Assembly (NCBI GenBank): GCA_010356995.1
Contig: ML996688.1
Coordinates: 372,001-436,000, forward strand
Direction of reading: 5' to 3'
Source: Trichodelitschia bisporula
Taxonomy: Eukaryota; Ascomycota; Dothideomycetes; Phaeotrichales; Phaeotrichaceae
Length of the DNA stretch: 64,000 nt
Position numbers and translations under genes: made by a program. The notes under the pieces are model-generated. The model ran no database searches. It was given only the letters and a program-made list of their open reading frames with translations, and was not told the origin of the DNA. How positions within the stretch are numbered: position 1 is the first letter of the stretch; each line of letters starts with the position of its first letter. This document shows, piece by piece, positions 56,090-64,000 of this stretch.

Positions 56090-56899
56090 TCACGGTGCTG
56101 ATGCCCCAACGCCAGCAGCATCCGCATCCGCGTCAGCATCCAGCAAATCCGTAACCCTCACCGGGCGCTCCAGAACCCATGCCCCACCCGGCCTCAGCTT
56201 TTTATAGTATTCCTCCTCAAAAACCGCCTTCGTGAACCCAAGCACCGAATACCACTCCCAAACCTCCACATTCCCCTCCCACACATGCGCCGACACCGTC
56301 GTAACGCCATATTCACGGGCCGCATGAGCAATGACACGGTGCAGCAGCGCACTTGCAATCCCATGCCCGCGGAACGGCGATAGCGTAGCTATAGTAGCCA
56401 CATAAAGCGAGGGCGCCGCATCCGCAACGGGCTGCCCAGAGCGCTTGCTCCGCACCTCAGCCGCGGGCGAGACCGCTAGCAGCCGGCAGCGGATGCCGGC
56501 GACGACGCGCGGCTTGGAGGCGGGTGTGTCGGCCCAGAGGGCCACCGCGGAGAGGCTGGCGACCACGGGGTCGGAGAGGATTTCGGCGTAGAACCGTTCT
56601 GAGTAGGGGACGGGGAGGATGACGCTGTTGAGGCGCCGGAAGGAGGTGAGGGTTGAGGGGGCTATGGGGGCGAGGGTGACGTTGGAGGGGAGGGGGCGGC
56701 GTGGTCGGTATGTGGTGGTGGGTTGAGGGGGGGGTTCTTGGGAGGGTGGAGGTGGCGGGGTTTGAGGCGGTGGTTCTGCTGCTGGTGCTTGTGGAGGGGA
56801 GCTGGTTTGCGACGCGCTTGGAGGTGGAGTTTCGGGATTCGAGGGAGGTATTGGCGGGTTGGCCTTTGAAAGCCATGATGTTAGCGAAGTCTGAACCAT
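56090..56899 (-). CDS. NAA50-like N-alpha-acetyltransferase (GNAT)
   Basis: GNAT-fold acetyltransferase, probably acetylating protein N-termini with acetyl-CoA. Single exon, 269 aa. The catalytic part (about residues 75-245) aligns by eye with human NAA50: RRLNSVILPVPYSERFYAEI corresponds to the NQVIFPVSYNDKFY region, LYVATIATLSPFRGHGIASA contains the RxxGxA acetyl-CoA loop, and WEWYSVLGFTKAVFEEEYYK matches the FYRKFGF...KKNYYKR end. The N-terminus differs. It starts MVQTSLTSWLSK, which resembles a PCNA-interacting (PIP) box (Q-x-x-L-x-x-W), followed by about 55 residues of Pro/Ser/Gln-rich linker. The C-terminus has an Asp-Ala repeat. Start codons of this gene and of MIC19 are about 230 bp apart and divergent. 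Confidence 0.82.
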   Translation of the reverse strand: MVQTSLTSWLSKANPPIPPSNPETPPPSASQTSSPPQAPAAEPPPQTPPPPPSQEPPPQPTTTYRPRRPLPSNVTLAPIAPSTLTSFRRLNSVILPVPYSERFYAEILSDPVVASLSAVALWADTPASKPRVVAGIRCRLLAVSPAAEVRSKRSGQPVADAAPSLYVATIATLSPFRGHGIASALLHRVIAHAAREYGVTTVSAHVWEGNVEVWEWYSVLGFTKAVFEEEYYKKLRPGGAWVLERPVRVTDLLDADADADAAGVGASAP

Positions 56900-57132
56900 T
56901 ATGCACTAAAGGAGTGTTCTGCTTGGTGAAGCTGGCGAAGCTGGTGCAGCTTTGAGCATGCGACGCGCACTTGCGCAGCCGACAAACAAGTGAAGTCAAG
57001 CAGCCTGTCGCGACGCGCCCCGGAGATTTTCGGACCGACGCCCAAAACGTCACCAACGACCAGCCAAGCCCGACCTCTACACAACTCGCCCGCACGTCAA
57101 TCCCGCACCATCACCGTCCGCAAGCGCCAGAT

Positions 57133-57774
57133 ATGGGTGCCGACCAGTCGAAACCGCTCGGGGAGCCGACGCAGCATGTCTTTGCTTCGTTCGTGATCCC
57201 ATTCCATGCGCAATGGGCACTTTTGCTAACTCGAGCGCAGAGAGACGCCGACTCGCTTTTCCGGAGAGCTCGTCAACAAGCTGCAGGAGAGCACGCAGGT
57301 CGGTTTTCACGGATATCTGGTTGCTCATGGAGCTGATTTTGATAGTCTGATGGCACGCGCTCCGCAGACCTGGAGCTGAAAATCCAATCGCGCGTCGCCG
57401 CTGAGCTCGAGCGGTTAGCCGACGAGGAGGCCCTCCGCGTCGCGGAAACGATATCAAAAGCCGACTCTGGATCATCAAGCGACACGTCCGTTTCCCTTCT
57501 GGACAAAGTCACGGGCGAAGCAGCGGAGAAGGAGCGTCGCGCGCAGCTGAGCAACGGCTCCGTGACTAAGGAGATCGAAGCGCTGAAGCAGAAACTAGCG
57601 CATCGGAAAAAGTTGGACAAGGTGGATCCCGCAGTTGAGAGCGCGAAGGAGGAGCTTGTGCTCTGCTTGCGCCTGAATGACCGCCGGCCGCTTGACTGCT
57701 GGAAGGAGAAGGAGGCGTTTAAGAAGGCCGTTGCGCGGCTGGAACAGGACTTTGTTGACCGGACCTTACGGTAG
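57133..57774 (+). CDS. MIC19: MICOS complex subunit MIC19
   Basis: Peripheral inner-membrane subunit of the MICOS complex that shapes cristae junctions, facing the intermembrane space. The exons are 57133-57188, 57241-57298 and 57346-57774 (180 aa). The introns are 52 and 47 nt with atypical donors (GTTCGT and GTCGGT) and a GCTAAC branch site in the first. Splicing gives the family sequence HVFASETPTRFSGELVNKLQ followed by SDGTRSADLELKIQSRVAAE. The start MGADQSK fits an N-myristoylation signal. The middle is a charged coiled coil. The C-terminal CHCH-like element CLRLNDRRPLDC (C-x10-C) within RRPLDCWKEKEAFK is the conserved signature. Length agrees with other ascomycete MIC19 proteins. Confidence 0.92.
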
Positions 57775-57779
57775 TTTGC

Positions 57780-58440
57780 GCCAAATTCTCCAGTCTGGAC
57801 ATACAACATAGAGTATTGTACAATATCATGACCGTCATACCCTGGGGTCTGTTCTGTCCGGCTTCGTCTCTTGTATTGCATTCACACCATTAGAGGCTAC
57901 TATACTTGTCTCTCATGCACGACCTTATTGCACCACCTACCCCCTATCTCATATCCCTTTGTATTTACAGTTATGCTAATGGTTTCGAAGGGCTTCGAAG
58001 GGATCGCTCCATTGTCATTCAGGGGGTATAGCAAAATTCTTGGTGGACCTTACTGCCTCTGGACGGTAAGTGGAAGCTGTGATGGAGCAAATTTTCAACT
58101 AATATCTGATAGCAGTGGCTCATGCTTTTGTCCCAACTCATCTCTGCAACACTTCGTATATGCTGAATGAGGTCGGCAAGGTATGACGGCTGCGTACCTT
58201 CCCCAAGGGCTCCCCCGGAGGACTGCATCGTACCTTCCCCCAACAACACACGCGCTTCTCCATATACCATATGTATACTAGCGCCGTCGGCTTCCACTTA
58301 GCGAGTCAAGTCACGGGCTTCCAAGTCGAGGAGTATAAATACCTTCAACTTCTCCTTCTTTTTACAACCTCCGTACATCTCCTACAGCGAACTCTCTCTG
58401 TCTTCTGAATTCCCCTGTCCCGCAGCGAAAAAAAGCACGA
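57780..58440 (+). promoter_or_regulatory. Leader and promoter region of array unit A
   Basis: From about 58085 this stretch repeats the sequence upstream of unit C (blocks GCTTTTGTCCCA, CATCTCTGCAACACTTCGTATATGC and GACTGCATCGT.CCTTCCC). It contains the ATACTAGCGCC box at 58276, an imperfect copy of the CTC..AGTCGAGG inverted repeat at 58318-58331 and the TATAAAT box at 58334. No coding region before 58449. Confidence 0.6.
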
Positions 58441-58448
58441 GAACAAAA

Positions 58449-59209
58449 ATGGGACCGAAGGGTAAGTCCACTCCCATACATTACCCCTTAATCATTCTCA
58501 CACTTACTCCAAAAGCTGCCAAGTTCGGGGCGGATCTCCCGCCGGACCTCGTCTGGCCTAAGGAGATAGAGCTCGGGCTCGGGCCCTGCCGGGTTGTGAA
58601 CGACATGGATGGTGTTGTCTGTAGCTGTATTCGCGGCTACAGCTCCGTTCGTCTGTCAACCAGCACCTCGACAACCCACCTGAGGCGCCGTTGTGATCAC
58701 TGCCAACACCTGATGGTCTGGCATAGGGAGCGCAGTAAGTCTCTCCCATATATTCATATTTCATCTCATGCCTAACTCTCGCAGCTGCCGACGAGAAGAC
58801 TGCGGAGCCGTTCTATCCTGGCAAACGCTCTCATGATGCCATGGCGGCTGGAGAGACAAGCCCGGATGACCAGGAGGCGAAACGTGTCTGTACTGATGGT
58901 GTCACTGGCAATGCCGAGGATGCTGGTCCTACGACTGATGATAACTGCAATGCCAACCTCACGGTGGATGGTGTTGATCAGGCCAATGCGGGCGCTCCTT
59001 CTGGCACATCTACAGATTCTCTCAACTTCTCTAGTTAGTACCTTCGCTATGCAATAGACGCCTCGCTGACGTGACTGCAGCTTCTGCAGTGTGTGACTCG
59101 CAAACCGATGCCACTCCCATTCCCTCCCGCAAGTACCCCTTTCCCCCTTCATAGATTCTTTTCTAAATTAACCATAGCTTCCCACGACACTTCGGCGACC
59201 GAGGGTTAG
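58449..59209 (+). CDS. Cys/His small-protein family, unit A
   Basis: Unrecognised family, largest member (186 aa). The exons are 58449-58461, 58516-58734, 58785-59033, 59081-59128 and 59178-59209. Every intron is phase 1. The last starts with GC (GCAAGT...CATAG), a GC-AG intron supported by the same arrangement in unit B. The core, encoded by exon 2, reads LGLGPCRVV, then VVCSC, then CDHCQHLMVWH. These seven Cys/His residues are mostly shared with the other units and could bind zinc. Exon 3 adds AEPFYPGKRSHDAMAAGE and an acidic Asp/Thr/Asn-rich segment absent from the other array units apart from C. No signal peptide or membrane segment. The promoter has a TATAAAT box at 58334, about 115 bp before the ATG. 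Function unknown. Confidence 0.68.
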
Positions 59210-59449
59210 AAGTTGGTGGAAGGGGCTTAGCAAAGCCGATTGCAACAAGCACCAACCCCTAGATAGTTTGTTCTAGCTTTCTCCAGCATGAATACAATCC
59301 TCTGTCTCTGACTCAACCATCTGCGACTGCCTGCGGTATTTAGCAGTGCCCCAAGGCCGTATCATTCCTTTCCCAGAGGTATCCCGCGCCCTTCTCTTCT
59401 ATACACATACTAGCGCCCTCCGCTTCTACTAACCGAGCCAAGACTCGAG

Positions 59450-59463
59450 CCTCGAAATCGAGG
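59450..59463 (+). promoter_or_regulatory. Inverted repeat upstream of unit B
   Basis: CCTCGAAATCGAGG, a nearly perfect inverted repeat. It is followed by AGAGATATTT, where the other units have a TATAAA or TATAAG box. It is preceded by the shared box ATACTAGCGCC at 59408. Probably a binding site for a dimeric activator at a fixed distance from the TATA position. Confidence 0.5.
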
Positions 59464-59589
59464 AGAGATATTTCCAACTTCTCCATTTCTCTACAACCAT
59501 ACATCTCGAACAACCACTTCTCCGCTCTCTACGGAAACCCGCCCGCCTAACACGAGAATAAGAGCAGGAAAACTAAAATTGCTGTAGAA

Positions 59590-60076
59590 ATGGCATCGAA
59601 GAGTAAGTCTACTCCCATACCTATCAACCATTCTCACCCCTACCCCAGAAGCGATCGAGCTCCCCACCGATTTCCCGAAGGACCTCGACATTCCCGAGGA
59701 GGTGGGGTTCGATCTGGGAGCCTGTCGGTTTGTGTTCCCCACGGGCGGTACCACTTACACCTGTAGTTGTGGTTACTGCGTCATCCCTCTGAACGATGAT
59801 ACATTGGCCGCCATCCTCGAGCACCACTGCTTGCACTGCGGTCATATGATGGCATGGTATGGCTCGCCCAGTGAGTACTTTCGCTATACAATAGACACTT
59901 TGCTGACTTGACTACAGCCTCCGCGGTACGCCACGAGCATACGCCGGGGGGTGCCACTCACCCCTCTTCTGGCAAGTACCCCTTTCCCCCTTCATAAACG
60001 CTTGGCGAACTTGACTATAGCTGTTCGCGACGCTTCGGTGAACGCTCCGAAAGCTAAAGAGCAGAATGGCCAGTAG
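59590..60076 (+). CDS. Cys/His small-protein family, unit B
   Basis: Family member of 114 aa. The exons are 59590-59602, 59649-59870, 59918-59971 and 60021-60076, all introns phase 1. The last intron has a GC donor (GCAAGTACCC...GACTATAG) at the same place as in unit A. The core reads FDLGACRFVF, then YTCSCGYC, then CLHCGHMMAWYG. It has one more Cys after the C-x-C than unit A. The long PFYPGKRSHDAMAAGE exon of unit A is missing, so exon 2 is spliced directly to the piece equivalent to exon 4 of A. The C-terminus ends KAKEQNGQ, resembling the Gln/Glu ends of units D and E. The acceptor before exon 2 offers two AGs three bases apart (CAG or AAG), both in frame. Confidence 0.66.
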
Positions 60077-60490
60077 TTCTAGGTTACGTATGATGTGAGT
60101 CATCTGCGTTGTACCGTAGATTGGGATGCGCTTTCTCCAACTCTAGCTTCGCGGATGCACATCGGTTAAGTTCTAGTCCTTCAAATGAAAAAAATGGTCT
60201 TTACTCTCCAGATGCTGATATGCCTTGTGCTTTGCCCATGAAATATATATAGGGAGCAAATCTTCAATTAACAACTGGTAACAACGGCTCGAGCTTTTGT
60301 CCCATCTCATCTCTGCAACACTTCGTATATGCAGAATAGGTTCTTGGCAAGGGACGGCCGCTGAAAAACATGCCCTGAAGACTGCCCTAAGGAACTGCAT
60401 CGTTCCTTCCCTAAGAACATCCTCCGCACTTTTACTCTTCCACATATATACTAGTGCCCGCCGCTTCTACTCACCGAGCCAGGCCCCGAG

Positions 60491-60514
60491 CCTCAAAGTC
60501 GAGAGGTATAAATA
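60491..60514 (+). promoter_or_regulatory. Promoter core of decayed unit C
   Basis: CCTCAAAGTCGAG (an imperfect inverted repeat) is followed at 60507 by TATAAATA. The box ATACTAGTGCC lies at 60446 upstream. The promoter is better preserved than the coding part. Confidence 0.45.
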
Positions 60515-60666
60515 TCTCCAACTTCTCCTTCTTTTTACAACCTCCGTACATCTCCTACAACCTCCGTATATATCTCCTACAACCTCCGTATATCTTCTAC
60601 AGCGAACTCTCTGCCTTTGAATTCTCCCACCCTTCAAACGCAATAACAAGAGCACGATCTATAGAA

Positions 60667-61122
60667 ATAGGGCCGAAGGGTAAGTCTACTCCTACACATC
60701 CCCCCTCGGGCATTCTTATGCTTACTCCACAAGCCGTCAAGTTCAAAGACGGATTCTCCCCGTGGACCTTATCTGGCCTGATTAGATAGAGATCGATCGG
60801 GCTCGGGGCCTTCCGGGTTGTTAACCCCATTGATGGTGCTGTCTATACCTATATACGCGGCCACAACACCGCTCCTCCGTCAACCGGCACCTCAGTAAAC
60901 CAACCAACGCGCCCTTATAAGTACTGCCAGCACCTATATAGTCTGGCATATGAAGCGCAGTAAGTCTCTCGCATATCTTCATGTTTCATCTCGAACCTAA
61001 TTGTCATAGCTGCCGATGAGATGGCTGCGGAGCCGTTCTATCCTGGCAAACGCTCTCATGCTGCGATGGCGGCTGGAGAGACAGGCCCGAATGGCCAGGA
61101 ACCGAAGACCGAGGGTCAGTAG
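60667..61122 (+). pseudogene. Cys/His small-protein family, unit C (decayed)
   Basis: Aligned to unit A, the 13-nt first exon (60667-60679), exon 2 (60734-60959) and exon 3 (61010-61122) keep their splice sites, but the gene is broken. The start ATG is ATA. The two cysteines of the VVCSC motif are Tyr codons (TAT), and the CQHLMVWH segment is shifted out of frame. Most of these changes are TG to TA, the pattern expected from RIP-like C-to-T mutation on the other strand. Exon 3 is intact in frame (AEPFYPGKRSHAAMAAGE) and runs to a stop after EGQ. Only about 40% of positions in exon 2 are unchanged, so decay is either old or clustered. Confidence 0.7.
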
Positions 61123-61358
61123 TTGGTAGAACGGGCTTAGCAAAGCCGATTGCACCAAACACCAACCCCTAGATCGTTTGTACTAGCTTTTGCCATCATC
61201 AATTCAACCCTATGTCGCTGACTCAGCCCATCTGTGATTGCCTGAGAACAGTGCCCCAGGGACTGCATCCTTCCTTCCGCAAAGATGTCCTCCGCACTTC
61301 TCCACTTCCATATATATATTAGCTCCGTCTGCTTCTATTCACCGCCCCAGGCCCCGAA

Positions 61359-61380
61359 CCTCGAAGTCGAGGAGTATAAG
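61359..61380 (+). promoter_or_regulatory. Inverted repeat and TATA box of unit D
   Basis: A perfect inverted repeat CCTCGA-AG-TCGAGG at 61359-61372, followed two bases later by TATAAG at 61375. This is the cleanest copy of the family promoter core. The diverged box TATTAGCTCC lies near 61316. Confidence 0.6.
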
Positions 61381-61499
61381 TATGTCCAACTTCCACATTT
61401 TCTCACAACCATACACCTTCCCACAACTCTCCACCGTCTCCATCCCCCGCTCCCCCATCACAAGCACCAAAGCACCGAAAACACAAAATCACCGCAGAG

Positions 61500-61982
61500 A
61501 TGGAAGCAACTGGTAAGCCCCACTCCCACCCACCCCCTGAAATCATTCTCACCCTAGTACCAGAAGCGCCCAAGCCCAGCACGCCCAACACGCCCGATAC
61601 GCCCAGCACCGTCGGCCCGGCCATGAACCTCGACCCCCCCGACAAGATGGAGATCAGCCTGGGAGCCTGTCGGGTGGTCGTCCTTACGGATGGTGTGGCC
61701 TGCACTTGTACCCGCGGCGTCTGTACCGCCCGTGTGGACACCTCGACGCTGGTGTCTATCCTGGAGGACTTCTGCATCAACCGCCATCACATGATAAAGT
61801 GGCATGCCTCACACAGTGGCGAGTATGGTGAGCATTTGTATATCTTTGTGTTAGCTTTCGTACTTAAGATTTATATGTGACTCCGGTACCTTCTCGGGCG
61901 TACCCCTTTCCCCCTGAATGGACGCTGAGCTGACGTGATCATAGGCTTCAAGGAACAGGAGCAGAAAGACCAGGAGCAGTAG
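61500..61982 (+). CDS. Cys/His small-protein family, unit D
   Basis: Family member of 104 aa. The exons are 61500-61512, 61564-61827 and 61945-61982, with phase-1 introns. The N-terminal linker is Pro/Thr-rich (PSTPNTPDTPSTVGP). The core reads ISLGACRVVVLTDGVACTCT, RGVC, then CINRHHMIKWH, so the second Cys of the last pair is Arg here, next to two His. The last intron is long (117 nt) and includes the region homologous to exon 4 of unit A. That region has lost its donor (GGCGTACCCC instead of GCAAGTACCCC) and contains stops, so the exon has been dropped. The end KEQEQKDQEQ is Gln/Glu-rich. Confidence 0.66.
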
Positions 61983-62507
61983 GGCCAGTAGCCTGGATGG
62001 ATTGACAGGTTAAGGCGCTGGGGCGTTGCTTGACCCGGGTTGCCAGTCCTTGTGAGGTTATGATGTGGTCCTGTGCGTTGCACTACGGGTGCGGATGCGG
62101 ATGCGGTTTACCCATCTCGGCGCCCTGGAATTGCACATCAGCTTGATTCTAGGCCTCAGAATAAACAGTGGTCTTGAATTGCTAGATGCTGATATGCCTT
62201 GTGCTTGTTAGACGATCGTGTAATGTGAAGGTATGGAGGCTTATCAAAGCTGAGTGCACCAAAACCGGACCCTTTGATAGTTTGTTCTAGCTTTCTCCAT
62301 CATCCATACAATCCACTACCTCTTGACTGAACAAGCTTCGATTGCCACAGCCCTTGCCAAAAAACGGCGGCTGCAAAACACTCCCCAAAGACTACCCCCA
62401 GGACTGCAACGTTCCTTTCACCAAAGGACATCCTCTACGCTTCTCCTCTTCTACATACGTACTAGCGTCCTTCGTTTCAACTACGTATTCACGAGCCAAG
62501 TCACGAG

Positions 62508-62531
62508 CCTCGACGAGTCGAGGAGTATAAG
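62508..62531 (+). promoter_or_regulatory. Inverted repeat and TATA box of unit E
   Basis: CCTCGA-CGAG-TCGAGG at 62508-62523, with the same arms as in unit D but a 4-bp spacer instead of 2. TATAAG follows at 62526. The box GTACTAGCGTCC lies near 62459. Confidence 0.55.
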
Positions 62532-62654
62532 TATATTCGACTTAATATTTTCTAGAACCAAACATCTTCGACAACAACTCATCCACCGTCAACATCCCCC
62601 CACTCCCCCAACAACAAGAACCAAAGCCGGCGAAAACGCAAAATCGCCGCAGAA

Positions 62655-63122
62655 ATGGAGGTGACGGGTAAGTCTCCTACTCCTATATATCCCCCTTAAC
62701 CACTGTAATTCCCTATCTCCAGACGCGTCCAAGCTCAACACTGGCGGCAAGCCCAACGCCAGCGGCCCGGCTAAGGATCTCAACCTCCACGACAAGATGG
62801 AGGTAAGCCTAGGAGCCTGTCGGGTCGTCGTCGTCACGAACGGTGTGGCCTGTGCGTGCACCCGCGGCCTCTGCTTCCCCCGTGTGAACAACAGCACCAG
62901 GGTGTCCATCATGAAGCACGTCTGTATCAACTGCCATCATATGATGGAATGGCATGACTTGTACAGTGGCGAGTATAGTAAGTATCTTTATATCTACATG
63001 TCAGCTTTTCGTATATACAATTCTAGAACTAACAAGTACCCACTTTCCCCCTGAATGGACGCTGAGCTGACTTGACTATAGCCTCCCACGCCTCCATGGA
63101 ACAAGGGCAGCAGGGCCAGTAG
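62655..63122 (+). CDS. Cys/His small-protein family, unit E
   Basis: Family member of 102 aa, closest to unit D. The exons are 62655-62667, 62723-62977 and 63082-63122, with phase-1 introns (GTAAGT...CTCCAG and GTAAGT...GACTATAG). The core reads VSLGACRVVVVTNGVACACT, RGLC, then CINCHHMMEWH, with the full set of Cys and His. As in unit D, the exon-4 equivalent is skipped. Its donor is ACAAGT where units A and B have GCAAGT. The end is SHASMEQGQQGQ. D and E are nearly the same length and share the linker pattern, so they probably arose from the latest duplication. Confidence 0.68.
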
Positions 63123-63922
63123 GTTGGGTGGATTTGACGAATCATGGCGTTGAGGCGCGATTACTTGCGGAGTGTGGCTTCTTAGACAGTGACCGTCATT
63201 TGGATGGCTTGATCTAGGTTGCGGGAATTCTTTGTGTGCTTTTGATGCGTGTGATGGTGTTGAAGGTGTTGCTAGACCTGAGCCGCCGGTGTGCGTGTGC
63301 TTATGAGGAGTCAGTTATGTTGCAACATGGATACGAATGCCGTTTACCCGTCTCCAGCGCCATAGAGACGCACATCGGTTAAGTCTTCAAAATCTCCGAA
63401 TGCTGATATGTCTTGTTTTTGCCCATGAAACACATGTAGTAGCTGCCGGCAGGTACGTGGAGTGATGTATCATTACTGATGTCAACATCAAGCTCGCTTG
63501 ACATGTTAGCCACTCCTTCCTAGCGTTCGTGGCGTCTTCCCTGCCCGTGGGTTAGGTATCCTTCCCAAAGCGAAGGACAACACCTGCCCCACGAACCAGC
63601 ACTCTCAGGCCCTCAAGCACTCGACCGCGGGACCAAAAATATACACAATAAGACCTGAATTTCAGAGTTGCACCTAGCCTTTGGGCCGCACCCTATCGTA
63701 GAGCGCTATATACAAAGCCGCCGCCCTACCAACCGTCAATTGGCAGACCGCGCAAGCTCACACTCAGCACAATCGCACATCTCGAAAACACGCAACACCG
63801 TCTACGCTATCCGCGCAAAAAACTTTTATCATCTTCCATCATCTCATCTCCGCTAATCACACAAAATTTCCTCCCAACAGTTACAATCCCCATCAAACGC
63901 CCCGCACCAATTCTCTCTGCGT
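63123..63922. other. 3' end of the array and flank
   Basis: Up to about 63445 the sequence still matches the 3' flanks of other units (blocks GTTTACCCGTCTC, GCACATCGGTTAAGT, GATGCTGATATG and TTGCCCATGAAA). Beyond it no repeat or gene is recognised until the partial exon at the window edge. Confidence 0.5.
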
Positions 63923-63978
63923 CTACTCCAGCGGAATGCCCTCATACTCACCGTACCCCAGCGCAAGATTCATATTCT
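63923..63978 (-). CDS. Possible last exon of a minus-strand gene (partial)
   Basis: On the minus strand, a GCTAAT branch-like site at 63990-63995 and an acceptor GGGCAG lead into a frame ending NMNLALGYGEYEGIPLE and TAG at 63923-63925. The peptide looks natural, but it is too short to name. The rest of the gene would lie beyond the window. Confidence 0.35.
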
Positions 63979-64000
63979 CTGCCCATCACATTAGCCAGCC

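Noticed and set aside
1-64000. tRNA, rRNA and CRISPR arrays
   Set aside because: I looked for B-box-like GGTTCGANNCC with a partner acceptor stem and for regularly spaced short direct repeats, and saw none. A covariance-model scan would be decisive.

Overview
The window looks like a chromosomal segment of a filamentous ascomycete (Pezizomycotina). The evidence is short introns (about 45-75 nt) with GT-AG ends and CTAAC/CTGAC-like branch sites, C/T-rich leaders, about 55-60% GC in the genes, an RPD3-type deacetylase with the long acidic tail of mould RpdA proteins, a YPP1-type TPR protein and an ascomycete MIC19. I cannot place it below that rank. I see no tRNA, rRNA or CRISPR array and no intact transposon.

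Layout. 1-6.3 kb: no gene I can support. 6.3-7.95 kb: a four-finger C2H2 regulator. 8-14.8 kb: a gene desert with G-tracts and a repeated GGTACGTACC palindrome. 14.9-16 kb: sterol C-5 desaturase (ERG3). 16.7-26.2 kb: accessory region of small, mostly decayed coding pieces, studded with TATATA hexamers. 26.2-29 kb: nothing supported. 29-57.8 kb: gene-dense core with a secreted LPMO-like DUF7492 protein, RPD3/RpdA, 5-aminolevulinate synthase, THO2, RIX1, a YPP1-like protein, a small Zn2Cys6-like protein, a secreted esterase ending in RDEL, a NAA50-like acetyltransferase and MIC19. 57.9-63.45 kb: a head-to-tail array of five units of an unrecognised small Cys/His protein family. 63.9 kb to the end: the possible last exon of a minus-strand gene.

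The core genes are unlinked housekeeping functions (sterol and haem synthesis, chromatin, mRNA export, ribosome assembly, mitochondrial cristae, N-terminal acetylation) and do not form a pathway.

The most interesting part is the small-gene family. Four array units can be modelled with one shared architecture: a 13-nt first coding exon, phase-1 introns, and in two units a GC-AG intron. The fifth unit is a pseudogene with TG-to-TA changes. All five carry a promoter module with an inverted repeat CCTCGA..TCGAGG just before the TATA-box region. One exon of the family recurs as a relic 40 kb away at 17.4 kb, which ties the array to the decayed 16.7-26.2 kb region. All intron and exon calls are read by eye from frame, splice signals and paralogue comparison, without transcript evidence.
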